Source: Bacteroidota bacterium (GTDB lineage Bacteria > Bacteroidota > Bacteroidia > Bacteroidales > JAAUTT01). Taken from it: a stretch of 36,091 bases of DNA. Positions 14,688 through 21,924 of the stretch are shown here, piece after piece. Within the stretch, counting starts at the first letter, position 1. The number at the start of each line of letters is the position of its first letter. Under the pieces are notes generated by a model that saw nothing but the letters and a program-made list of their open reading frames with translations, did no database searches and was not told the DNA's origin. Where the stretch lies: positions 1 through 36,091 of the forward strand of contig JAEYWD010000105.1 of the NCBI GenBank assembly GCA_023429135.1, read 5' to 3'. Made by a program: the position numbers and the translations under genes.

Positions 14688-17048
14688 TTATTTTAGCATA
14701 TTTCCTATCTTGATTCCAAAGTAAATTGTTCTGGGCGAAACAGGGCCATACATGTAAGCCGGGTCGCGGTTTATTCCCCGGTCGAAATCCGATTGGTAAG
14801 CATTAAAGATATTTTTTATACCCCCTGAAAATTCAACAGAAGCGCCATTGAGTTTAACAGTATAGGAAAGTTTAGCGCCCAGGTCGATAAAGCTGTCTGA
14901 TTTTCGTAATTCTCCAGCGGGATTTTGAGTGCCAAAATAAGGAACCTGCATACTGCCTGTATAGTTTCCTGTAGCCGAAAAGCATAACTTCTTATAAAAA
15001 TCCCAGTCGATAGCAACGAAGCCATAATGATTTGGAGTACGGAAGAAACGTTTTTCGTTGAATTCCTGTGCTACATCGTATTTGCTGGACTGCACCGTAA
15101 AACCGGAAGTAAGCGAAAATTTTTTTAAAGGTTTCAGTTTAAATTCTACATTGATACCTTGTACGGTTGCCCCGTCCTTAGCATTTTTGCGTGTATACAG
15201 GACAGTTCCGTTTTCATCGGGTGTGCCAATCTCGTTCACAAATGGATCTTCCAGGCGGGTGTAGAATCCTTCAACTAAAAGTCCGGTATAAACCGTTCCT
15301 ACTAACCCGTTGAAATCGAGCGAAGCCATTACACTATGACTAGTTTCCTGTTTAAGGTTTGGGGCGTTTACGTTAATTACCTGACGGGAACCGGATGTTT
15401 CGATATGTAAATCTTCGTCGAAAATCTGGGGAGCACGATACCCTTGTGAATAACTTGCCCTAGCCTGTATGTTTTTTAAAACCTCGTACATTATACTAAT
15501 ACGGGGACTAAAAACATTTCCTGATTTTGTATCACCACTTTCTTTTGCGAGGTCTTCAACCAAGTAGTGGTCGTACCTCCCTCCAACTGCAATTTTTGCT
15601 TTATTCCATTTAAGTTCGTATTGGGCAAATACGCCGGTGGTTATAGAAGACTGGTCAGCGACGATGGTACTGGATGTATGAGGCACCGAAACAATAGTGT
15701 CGTTTACTATTACAGCATTTTCATAATCAGGGTAACCCAATTTTTTATCGGTTAAGAAACTACCCGTATTTTCAACCCCGGTAATGATGGATGAATTTCC
15801 AAAATGAGCTTTATATTGAATTCCGATGTTATAAGTTCTATCCTTTGAATTTCCATAATCACTTAATGATTGGTTTGCCCCATAATAGGAATCGCGATTT
15901 AGAAATTGCCCGGAAGCAAATACCGAAAGCATATCGGCATCTCTTACAAATTGCTCATAAGTTATGGCAACGGTTTTCATGTCGTGTTTCACAGCTTCTG
16001 CAACGTCTCTTTCGTGCAAAGGCATATCCTGTTTGTTGCCTCCGTCGCGCTGTTCTTTTATGGTAAAAAAGTCGAGGGCGAGTTTGCTCCTATATCCAAA
16101 GCGATGAAAAAACCTGGTACCTAAAGTAAGATTGTTCATGGGGGCTATTTCTGAAAAATCATCGTTATTTGCATCGAATATTTTACGCTCACGTGTAAAT
16201 CCATAAAGTGAAATTCCTGTTTTATGATCATCGGAAACTAATGAAGCATTAAAGTTACCGGAGTAATCCTCTCCGCCCGCGCCACTAACCCCAATTCCGG
16301 TAAGTGCATAATTAGCGCCTATTTCGTACGTATTCGCTACGGGGTCTTTTAAAATAATATTGATTGTGCCGGCAATAGCATTACTTCCGAATAGGGCAGA
16401 GCCGCCACCCCGTACAACTTCAACCCTTTCGATCATATTGGCAGGGATAAGTTCCAGACCATAAACTCCGGCTAATCCGCTAAAGATAGGCCTACTGTTA
16501 ATTAATATTTGAGAATAAGGGCCCTCCATGCCATTCATACGCACCTGTGTAAAACCACAATTCTGACAGTTATTCTCGAGGCGCAACCCTGGCGAAAAAT
16601 TTAACCCTTCGCCCAATGTTACCGACTGAGTGGTGGTAAATAGTTTTGGAGATATGGTGTTTACTATTACAGGTGCTTCGGTTCGCTTTTGAGTGCTGCG
16701 GTCTGCAGATACTACAACCTCATCAAGGTTAAGGACATCTTCTGCAAGTTCAAATTTCACCTCAATTGTTCTATTTGACCCGGTATTAATAGTTTTTTCC
16801 TGAGGTTTGTACCCCATAGCCGAAACCACAACTGTTAACTGGCCTACCGGTAGATGAATTAACTGGAAATGCCCCGTTTCATCTGTTACAGTTCCTATAG
16901 TTGTTCCTTTAATTACCACATTGGCAAAGGGAATATGATTACCATCGGATACTACATGCCCTACCAGGTTGGCATCGGTTTTTGCTTTTTGCGAAAATAC
17001 CTGGAATGGGAAGGCTATAATGAATAAGGCAATAATTAAGTTCTTCAT
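14688..17048 (-). CDS. TonB-dependent outer-membrane receptor
   Basis: 786 residues. A signal peptide (about 1-19, ending VFSQ) is followed by a carboxypeptidase-like regulatory beta domain (about 27-105), a TonB-box-like LDEVVVSADRS near 108-118, a plug domain (about 125-240, with RVEVVRGGGSALFGSNAIAG) and a beta-barrel ending GIKIGNMLK. The plug carries NNCQNCGFTQVRMNG, a Cys161-x-x-Cys164 pair that may form a disulfide or touch the ligand. It imports a scarce solute across the outer membrane using TonB energy. A metal or metal complex is plausible given the His-rich protein encoded next upstream, but the ligand is not shown by sequence. A 12-bp palindrome lies about 100 bp upstream. Confidence 0.93.
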   Translation of the reverse strand: MKNLIIALFIIAFPFQVFSQKAKTDANLVGHVVSDGNHIPFANVVIKGTTIGTVTDETGHFQLIHLPVGQLTVVVSAMGYKPQEKTINTGSNRTIEVKFELAEDVLNLDEVVVSADRSTQKRTEAPVIVNTISPKLFTTTQSVTLGEGLNFSPGLRLENNCQNCGFTQVRMNGMEGPYSQILINSRPIFSGLAGVYGLELIPANMIERVEVVRGGGSALFGSNAIAGTINIILKDPVANTYEIGANYALTGIGVSGAGGEDYSGNFNASLVSDDHKTGISLYGFTRERKIFDANNDDFSEIAPMNNLTLGTRFFHRFGYRSKLALDFFTIKEQRDGGNKQDMPLHERDVAEAVKHDMKTVAITYEQFVRDADMLSVFASGQFLNRDSYYGANQSLSDYGNSKDRTYNIGIQYKAHFGNSSIITGVENTGSFLTDKKLGYPDYENAVIVNDTIVSVPHTSSTIVADQSSITTGVFAQYELKWNKAKIAVGGRYDHYLVEDLAKESGDTKSGNVFSPRISIMYEVLKNIQARASYSQGYRAPQIFDEDLHIETSGSRQVINVNAPNLKQETSHSVMASLDFNGLVGTVYTGLLVEGFYTRLEDPFVNEIGTPDENGTVLYTRKNAKDGATVQGINVEFKLKPLKKFSLTSGFTVQSSKYDVAQEFNEKRFFRTPNHYGFVAIDWDFYKKLCFSATGNYTGSMQVPYFGTQNPAGELRKSDSFIDLGAKLSYTVKLNGASVEFSGGIKNIFNAYQSDFDRGINRDPAYMYGPVSPRTIYFGIKIGNMLK

Positions 17049-17472
17049 TTTTAAGAATGTTTATTTCAATAATTTAAAAGTCGTTAATGAAAATTGATTC
17101 GTATTGCTTCCGAGAAGCGATTTTTCATCGGGGAAACTCTAAACCGGTTTATTGTCGGCAACTTCGTCCAGTTGCAAGAATACACATAAGGACGTAGAAA
17201 GAAATTGTTTACCAGTACCGCCCCTTTCCCAAATTTTGGAATTGAGGGTATAGGAATTTTCTTTCCCCTGAAATCATTTTGATTTGTATATATTCCGCAT
17301 GATTGCTGCACTTTTGCAGAAATCTATGAAGTAAACGTTTGAATAAATATAATACCTGAATTATTTTTCATGGTTCTGTTAGTTTAAAACTACTAAGCAC
17401 TCATGCACAACACTCCCCTGAAAAGGTATATTAAAGAGTGCATATAAAAGCTTATAATGAACAGTGAATTTA
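17049..17472. other. Intergenic region upstream of the TonB receptor
   Basis: 424 bp. A 75-codon open frame on the minus strand (17084-17311) has no protein-like features and was not accepted. Visible structure: GCTTC-CGA-GAAGC at 17106-17118, the 12-bp palindrome at 17140-17151, CTGCA-cttt-TGCAG at 17306-17319, and GCACTC/GAGTGC arms (17397-17402, 17436-17441) just after the His-rich gene. The length and several stems would allow a structured leader, but no known riboswitch signature was recognised. Confidence 0.4.
17140..17151. promoter_or_regulatory. 12-bp palindrome TAAACCGGTTTA
   Basis: A perfect palindrome about 92-103 bp before the receptor start. It is a candidate repressor operator, for example for a metal-responsive regulator; the regulator is unknown. 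Confidence 0.35.
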
Positions 17473-17844
17473 TTAACAGGTCACAGGAGGGGCGCGTAAA
17501 AGACTAACGGAAAAAGTAGTTGCTTTTACAAATGGAGTATTGTATAAAACAATACATTCAAAGTGGCTTATAACAGGAGAAGTTATTTCAACAACAGAAG
17601 CTGTATCTTTCCAGCTTGCCTCATTTAATTGTTGAATATAGCTGTATGCCTGCGAAGAGTGCGAGTGAGACTCATAAGGGTATTTATTGTTTTTGTCACG
17701 CTTATATGGGTGAGAATGGCTTAATAAGTATCCATTTACAAGATGCGCATGATAAAACATGGTACTGCTGATATAATACCCTATAAAGAGTAAGACCAAC
17801 TGACATTTAAGCACATTTCTTATATGTTTATTTAAAACAGCCAT
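17473..17844 (-). CDS. Small His-rich membrane-anchored protein
   Basis: 123 residues with one membrane segment near residues 12-34 (LVLLFIGYYISSTMFY). Directly after it comes a histidine-rich stretch: FYHAHLVNGYLLSHSHPY and, a little further on, YESHSHSSQAY. The placement right after the anchor would put the histidines in the periplasm. Small proteins with an H-x-H..NG..HSHP pattern are, as I recall, often encoded beside TonB receptors in Bacteroidota, but I cannot name the family. A metal-buffering or metal-handing role next to the receptor is inference. The 424-bp gap to the receptor gene means cotranscription is uncertain. Confidence 0.7.
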   Translation of the reverse strand: MAVLNKHIRNVLKCQLVLLFIGYYISSTMFYHAHLVNGYLLSHSHPYKRDKNNKYPYESHSHSSQAYSYIQQLNEASWKDTASVVEITSPVISHFECIVLYNTPFVKATTFSVSLLRAPPVTC

Positions 17845-18299
17845 ATAAAGTTTAAGGCTGCAAGTATAATAATTAAAACAATACCCATAAATCCCTTAAT
17901 GTTGGTATTTTCTTCAATTTTTATCTTCTTTTATAAGGATGATAGAGTTACTTCCTGAACAAGCAAGATAAAACTAAAATATATACAAACACCTAAGATT
18001 ACTGCACATCAACTATATGCATGAAATGAAACAAAGCTATGTGGTACAATAAGTGATTCTGAAGTAGGGAAATTTATTCAGGATAAAATCGGAGAATACG
18101 CTGGAAAGTTAGCCATGTAAATGGGTCATTACAGATAGTCCTTTGTCCCTGGGGTTACTAAAACGTTTATGGCTGAAACAATTATTTTTCTATTCAGGCT
18201 TTTTAATTAATAAAAAGAAGGACAGAAAATGTTTTTAGACATCCATCCTTCTTTCTTTTCCAATCAGTTCAGTGACTTTATTAAATGAGACTGAAGCTA
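17845..18299. other. Intergenic region between peroxiredoxin and the His-rich gene
   Basis: 455 bp. The right end holds the peroxiredoxin terminator (18214-18254). A plus-strand frame 18025-18120 (31 codons, no start codon) reads somewhat like protein but could not be assigned. A hydrophobic 18-codon frame (17888-17832, minus) overlaps the start of the His-rich gene and might be a leader peptide. Nothing else was recognised. Confidence 0.4.
18214..18254 (-). terminator. Terminator of the peroxiredoxin gene
   Basis: Outer arms AAAGAAGGA (18214-18222) and TCCTTCTTT (18246-18254) with an inner ATGT/ACAT pair. On the minus strand the stem runs into CTTTTTATT, as expected of a rho-independent terminator. 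It lies 46 nt after the stop codon. Confidence 0.7.
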
Positions 18300-19007
18300 T
18301 TATTTCTTTATTTCTTCCCATACCTTTTCTTCCGGAATTTCTTTGGTACAGAAGAACCAGTCGTAACACTTCATGCCATTTTTGTTTTCCATACGTTCTT
18401 TGGCTACACCACAGGAACCTGCAGGCGGAACAATCACGGCATCGCCCGGACGCCAGTCGGCTGGCATGGCCACTCCAAATTTATCGGCTGCCTGCAATGC
18501 AACAATCACACGGTACAATTCGTCGAAATTGCGTCCCAAACTTAACGGATAATAAATCATGGCACGGATCGTACCCTTAGGATCGATAAAAAATACGGCA
18601 CGTACCGCTTTGGTATTGCTTTCTCCTGGTTGAATCATACCATACAGCTTGGCTACTTCCATGGTGATATCCTCAATGAGTGGGAATTTAACTTCAACAT
18701 CTTTCATTCCTTTGTATTCAATTTTCTCCTTGATTGTCCGTAACCAGGCTATATGACTGTAAAGACCGTCGACGGAGAGACCAACCAGCTTGCAGTTAAC
18801 ATCGGCAAATTTATTCTCAAGACTTGCAAATGTCATAAATTCTGATGTGCATACCGGTGTAAAATCAGCAGGATGACTGAAAAGAATCACCCAATTACCC
18901 TTGTAATCTGCCGGGAAATTGATAGGACCTTGGGTGGTTACGGCTTTAAATTCAGGGGCAGCTTCTCCGATACGGGGAAGGGCGATTGCATTTTGAATTG
19001 TTTCCAT
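18300..19007 (-). CDS. 1-Cys-type (Prx6) peroxiredoxin
   Basis: 235 residues. The peroxidatic site is SHPADFTPVCTSEF (Cys53), the supporting Arg lies in the later NTKAVRAVFFIDP strand, and the C-terminal extension is long, as in archaeal and Prx6 enzymes. That extension carries further cysteines (GSCGVAKER and MKCYDWFFC) which could resolve the disulfide, as in archaeal relatives. It reduces hydrogen and alkyl peroxides using thioredoxin-type donors, many of which are encoded within 10 kb. It is a single-gene unit with its own terminator, divergent from the DUF134 regulator gene. Confidence 0.94.
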   Translation of the reverse strand: METIQNAIALPRIGEAAPEFKAVTTQGPINFPADYKGNWVILFSHPADFTPVCTSEFMTFASLENKFADVNCKLVGLSVDGLYSHIAWLRTIKEKIEYKGMKDVEVKFPLIEDITMEVAKLYGMIQPGESNTKAVRAVFFIDPKGTIRAMIYYPLSLGRNFDELYRVIVALQAADKFGVAMPADWRPGDAVIVPPAGSCGVAKERMENKNGMKCYDWFFCTKEIPEEKVWEEIKK

Positions 19008-19039
19008 AATGTGTTTTTTTTAGTTTAAAAAGACTATTT

Positions 19040-19056
19040 ATAGTATGAGTTACTAT
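19040..19056. promoter_or_regulatory. Dyad ATAGTA-N5-TACTAT upstream of the peroxiredoxin
   Basis: Perfect 6-bp arms 33-49 bp before the peroxiredoxin start, overlapping a second palindrome CTATTTATAG (19034-19043). ATAG/CTAT elements recall OxyR sites, but the spacing here is 9 rather than 7. A candidate operator for peroxide control (inference). Confidence 0.35.
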
Positions 19057-19153
19057 CAATTTTTCTCAATTCATAAAGCATTGATGATTAGCGGGTGAAA
19101 TAAATATTTCAGGTAAATGCATAAATAAAAGTAAGAAATGTTTTCAAATAAAT

Positions 19154-19185
19154 CAAATGATCATTACATTTGTTTTGATCATTTG
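19154..19185 (+). promoter_or_regulatory. Inverted-repeat operator enclosing the DUF134 -7 element
   Basis: Perfect 10-bp arms CAAATGATCA (19154-19163) and TGATCATTTG (19176-19185) flank a 12-nt spacer that contains TACATTTG (19165-19172), an exact TAnnTTTG promoter element. A TTTT about 19 nt further upstream can serve as -33. The start codon is only 7 nt past the repeat. Binding of a dimer here would cover the promoter, so autoregulation by the DUF134 helix-turn-helix protein is likely (inference). Confidence 0.65.
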
Positions 19186-19191
19186 CTCATT

Positions 19192-19767
19192 ATGCCAAGA
19201 CCGAAACGAATACGAAAAATGACAAATCCCCCACATTTTAAGGGATTTAGACCAATTGGATTGCATGAGGATAAACATCCGATTGTAATAAACTTTGAAG
19301 AATATGAGGCGATAAGGTTAAGCGATTTTGAATTATTAGGTCAGGTGAAAGCCGCCAATATCATGAATATATCGCGGCCAACATTCGCCAGAATATATGA
19401 AAGCGCCCGGCGTAAAGTTGCCCAGGCATTTGTTGGCGGACATCCTATTGTTTTTGAAGGTGGCAAAGTCTATTTCGATAGTGAATGGTTCTCGTGTCAA
19501 AATTGTGGGTGCTGGTTTAATCATCCTAAAAAAGATCAGGATGTAAAAAGCTGTGCACTTTGTGGTTCGGACAGAATTGAACAGTACCATGATAACAATG
19601 GGGAAAGCAATACTGAAAATATTTGTATTTGCCCCAGGTGCGGGAAAGAAAAAGAGCACACAAATGGAGTTCCATGCCGATTGGAGATATGCACCGATTG
19701 TAATTGTCCAATGGTGTATAAAGGAATGCCTCAATCAAAGAATGTAAAAAACCCTAACTGTAATTAA
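19192..19767 (+). CDS. DUF134 (UPF0251) helix-turn-helix protein with zinc-ribbon tail
   Basis: 191 residues from the ATG at 19192 (MPRPKRIRKM), the typical DUF134 start; an upstream ATG would translate the operator. Residues 1-100 are the DUF134 domain, with the sigma-70 region-4-like helix-turn-helix around DFELLGQVKAANIMNISRPTFARIYESARRKV. The C-terminal half has metal-binding cysteines: CQNCGCWF...CALCGSD and CPRCGK...CTDCNCP, which should form two zinc-ribbon-like or Fe-S sites. It heads the long plus-strand run and ends 1 nt before the first NifX-like gene. It is a likely DNA-binding regulator of this cluster, perhaps sensing metal or sulfur. Confidence 0.88.
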   Translation: MPRPKRIRKMTNPPHFKGFRPIGLHEDKHPIVINFEEYEAIRLSDFELLGQVKAANIMNISRPTFARIYESARRKVAQAFVGGHPIVFEGGKVYFDSEWFSCQNCGCWFNHPKKDQDVKSCALCGSDRIEQYHDNNGESNTENICICPRCGKEKEHTNGVPCRLEICTDCNCPMVYKGMPQSKNVKNPNCN

Positions 19768-19768
19768 A

Positions 19769-20089
19769 ATGAAGATAGCAATCACATCAACCGGAAATAG
19801 TTTTGATTCGAAGATAGACAGCCGTTTTGGACGCTGTTCCTACTTTGTAGTTTACGACCCAGAGTATAAATCAGCAGAATTTATCCCTAATCCCAACAAA
19901 GAAAATGTTGAAGGAGCTGGCCCCGCATCGGTACAGTTGGTAGCTTCAAAAGGAGTAAAGAAAGTTGTGTCGGGTGAGTTTGGGGCAAAAGTGAAATCAA
20001 TTTTTGACAGTCTGCAAATTCAGCTTATTGTGCTAGCTGACCCCGAAAAAACAGTGCACCAGGTAATTGATTTTTTAAATCATCAATAA
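19769..20089 (+). CDS. NifX/NifB-type dinitrogenase iron-molybdenum cofactor domain protein (first copy)
   Basis: 106 residues forming a single cofactor-binding domain (COG1433/MTH1175-like). It starts MKIAITSTGNSFDSKIDSRFGRC, with the conserved SRFGRC turn; GPASVQLVASKGVKKVV and GEFGAKVKSIF follow. Family members bind metal-sulfur clusters, including the Mo-Cu cluster of the orange protein. It is placed 1 nt after the DUF134 stop and 1 nt before the first DUF5320 gene, so it is firmly in the operon. No nitrogenase genes are present, so a role in nitrogen fixation is unlikely. Confidence 0.9.
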   Translation: MKIAITSTGNSFDSKIDSRFGRCSYFVVYDPEYKSAEFIPNPNKENVEGAGPASVQLVASKGVKKVVSGEFGAKVKSIFDSLQIQLIVLADPEKTVHQVIDFLNHQ

Positions 20090-20090
20090 A

Positions 20091-20273
20091 ATGCCACAAC
20101 TTGACAAAACCGGCCCGGAAAAAGGAGGCGAAAAAACAGGACGCGGCTTGGGCTTATGTCGCGAAATGAAAGAAAGCGAAGCCATTGAAAAACTTGGAAA
20201 AGGTTTGGGATTACGCCGAAACTCCGGCGGTGGAAAAGGATTAGGTAAACGCTTAAAAAGCGGATTAAAATAA
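20091..20273 (+). CDS. DUF5320-like Gly/Lys-rich mini-protein (first copy)
   Basis: 60 residues. The N terminus TGPEKGGEKTGRGLGLC follows the TGP-x-G-x-G-x-x-TGRGxGxC pattern of DUF5320 proteins, with one cysteine. The rest is strongly basic with GLGLRR, GGGKGLGKRLKSG repeats and is probably disordered. Function is unknown; such proteins travel with NifX-like genes in anaerobes. It starts 1 nt after the preceding NifX-like stop, which supports real translation despite its small size. Confidence 0.75.
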   Translation: MPQLDKTGPEKGGEKTGRGLGLCREMKESEAIEKLGKGLGLRRNSGGGKGLGKRLKSGLK

Positions 20274-20298
20274 AGTTCAAAATTAAAAGGAGGTCACT

Positions 20299-20526
20299 AT
20301 GCCTGGATTAAACAGAAAAGGGCCTTTAGGCGAAGGCTCAATGACCGGCAGAAAAATGGGTCGGTGCAACCCTGAAAACAGGGGCAAAACAGATGATGAA
20401 ATAATACAAAACCGTATCCCGGAAAGTTCCGAAACCAAAAAAGGTATAGGATGGGGATTAGGAAGAGGTCGCGGACGGGGCCTAGGCAGGGGCTTAGGAA
20501 GAGGCCGGTTCCGGGAAAACGCATAA
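20299..20526 (+). CDS. DUF5320-like Arg/Gly-rich mini-protein (second copy)
   Basis: 75 residues. The N terminus NRKGPLGEGSMTGRKMGRC repeats the DUF5320 pattern of the preceding gene, again with a single cysteine at the end of the motif. The C-terminal half is built of GRG and GLGRG repeats, an RG-rich tail of the kind that binds nucleic acids or folds on a partner (inference). It is preceded by AAAAGGAGGTCACT, a textbook Shine-Dalgarno sequence that is rare in Bacteroidota and suggests strong expression or acquisition from another phylum. Confidence 0.78.
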   Translation: MPGLNRKGPLGEGSMTGRKMGRCNPENRGKTDDEIIQNRIPESSETKKGIGWGLGRGRGRGLGRGLGRGRFRENA

Positions 20527-20714
20527 TTAGGAGTTGAAGCTGTCTCAATGACTTATTAACAAGAGGCAACTTTTCCCTGGTTATCTATGATGTGAAACTA
20601 AAGTTCAAATATTAAAAAATCATGAAACCCACATGTTCCGGAAAACATAAACACAGAGTTATGAGAATTACAACATGTGCGGTTCCATCATTCCTTTAAT
20701 CTTAAAATTATTAT

Positions 20715-21056
20715 ATGATGAAAAGAAAAGTAGCTATACCATTGGAAAGCGGACATTTATGTTCCCATTTTGGACATTGTCAGCAGTTTGCCATTGTCGA
20801 TGTAGAAAGCAATGTCATTGTAAAGGAAGATCTTATTACACCCCCTCCTCACGAACCCGGTTTATTACCCGGATGGCTTGCTGAAAGAGGTGTTACCGAT
20901 GTTATTGCCGGAGGCATGGGCGAAAGAGCCATTAACTTGTTTTCGCAACAGAATATCCGCGTAAATGTTGGTGCCCAGCCCAAAAGCTCGCGCGATCTGG
21001 TAACTGACTGGATAAATAATACCCTGGTTACAGGATCGAATTCGTGCGACCATTAA
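20715..21056 (+). CDS. NifX/MTH1175-type cofactor-binding protein (second copy, CDH ending)
   Basis: 113 residues (a second ATG follows the first, so 112 is possible). It reads IPLESGHLCSHFGHCQQFAIVDVE, with conserved Cys and His near the N terminus, then TPPPHEPGLLPGWLAERG, VIAGGMGERAINLF and the ending NSCDH. This is the MTH1175 subgroup whose C-terminal CDH is typical. It may carry a metal-sulfur cluster that the neighbouring ATPases insert or deliver. It begins a second sub-run 188 nt after the DUF5320 gene and is followed by the DUF89 gene after 10 nt. Confidence 0.92.
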   Translation: MMKRKVAIPLESGHLCSHFGHCQQFAIVDVESNVIVKEDLITPPPHEPGLLPGWLAERGVTDVIAGGMGERAINLFSQQNIRVNVGAQPKSSRDLVTDWINNTLVTGSNSCDH

Positions 21057-21066
21057 ACTGGCAAAA

Positions 21067-21924
21067 ATGATTTCGGATTACCGTTGTTTCTTTTGCTTTA
21101 CAAGAGCTTTCGGAAAATTGCTCGATAAGGAAAACCTTTGTGCAGAAGATAAAAACAACTTTACAAAACAGATGGCGAAGTTATACGCCGAATCGAACGG
21201 AGAATTTACTGCTCCTCAATTTTCACGGGAGTTACATCATGCACTCAGGCACTATACCAAAAACCCCGATCCTTACAGGCATGCCAAGCATCAGAGCAAT
21301 ATCCAGGCAATGCAACTGATACCGGATTTGAAAAATAAAATATCAGAATCGCAAAACCCTTTTGATACCGCTTTGAGGCTGGCTATAGCCGGGAATATCA
21401 TCGATTTCGCCGTGGATAGTCATTACGATTTGGACTCCACCATAACAAAAGTGCTTACCAGGAATTTTGCAATCGATCATTCAGAATCCCTAAAAAGCGA
21501 AATAGCCAAGGCCAGGACAATTCTCTACCTGGGCGACAATGCCGGGGAGATAGTTTTCGACAAGTTATTCCTGGAGCATATCCAGCATCCCAATGTCTAT
21601 TTTGCCGTGAGAAATAAACCTATTATTAACGATGCCACCAAGGACGATGCTGTATATGTCGGGATGGACAAAGTGGCTAAGGTAATCTCGAACGGATACG
21701 ACGCCCCTTCCACAATCCTGGAACATTGTTCAGATGAATTCAGAGCCATTTACAACAAGGCCGATCTGATCATTTCCAAAGGTCAGGGAAACCTCGAAGG
21801 GTTAGTGGGTAAAACTGATAAAAACGTATTTTTCCTGCTGATGGTGAAATGCGATGTAATAGCCGACGCTCTGGCCGTTAAACGAGGTGATTTTGTGGTG
21901 AAAAGGAATAATATACACGTATGA
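21067..21924 (+). CDS. DUF89/ARMT1-like protein
   Basis: 285 residues, a full-length prokaryotic DUF89 protein. The N terminus has RCFFCFTRAF (a CxxC pair). The phosphatase-type metal site is in LYLGDNAGEIVFDKLFLE (Asp and Asn), with later KGQGNLEGL. DUF89 proteins are metal-dependent phosphatases acting on damaged phospho-metabolites; prokaryotic members with CxxC often sit beside MinD-type ATPases and NifX proteins. The substrate here is unknown. Its stop overlaps the next start as ATGA (21921-21924), so it is translationally coupled to the first MinD-ferredoxin protein. Confidence 0.88.
   Translation: MISDYRCFFCFTRAFGKLLDKENLCAEDKNNFTKQMAKLYAESNGEFTAPQFSRELHHALRHYTKNPDPYRHAKHQSNIQAMQLIPDLKNKISESQNPFDTALRLAIAGNIIDFAVDSHYDLDSTITKVLTRNFAIDHSESLKSEIAKARTILYLGDNAGEIVFDKLFLEHIQHPNVYFAVRNKPIINDATKDDAVYVGMDKVAKVISNGYDAPSTILEHCSDEFRAIYNKADLIISKGQGNLEGLVGKTDKNVFFLLMVKCDVIADALAVKRGDFVVKRNNIHV

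Noticed and set aside
17084..17311. 75-codon minus-strand open frame upstream of the TonB receptor
   Set aside because: No recognisable domain, odd residue mix, and it fills a region with several dyads; more likely untranslated leader.
17049..17472. Cobalamin or other riboswitch upstream of the TonB receptor
   Set aside because: No B12-box-like or other known conserved core was found on the minus strand.
17832..17888. 18-codon hydrophobic frame (MGIVLIIILAALNFIWLF) overlapping the start of the His-rich gene
   Set aside because: Possible leader peptide, but no ribosome binding site and no independent support.
18025..18120. 31-codon plus-strand stretch ending DSEVGKFIQDKIGEYAGK...
   Set aside because: It reads like protein but has no start codon, is preceded by a stop and is too short to separate from chance; could be a relic.
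20622..20699. 25-codon frame MKPTCSGKHKHRV... before the second NifX-like gene
   Set aside because: Too short and without family resemblance; kept only as a remote small-peptide candidate.
19769..21056. Nitrogen-fixation cofactor locus
   Set aside because: NifX-like domains are present but no nifHDK, nifE/N or nifB with radical SAM fusion; the family is widely used for other metal-sulfur proteins.
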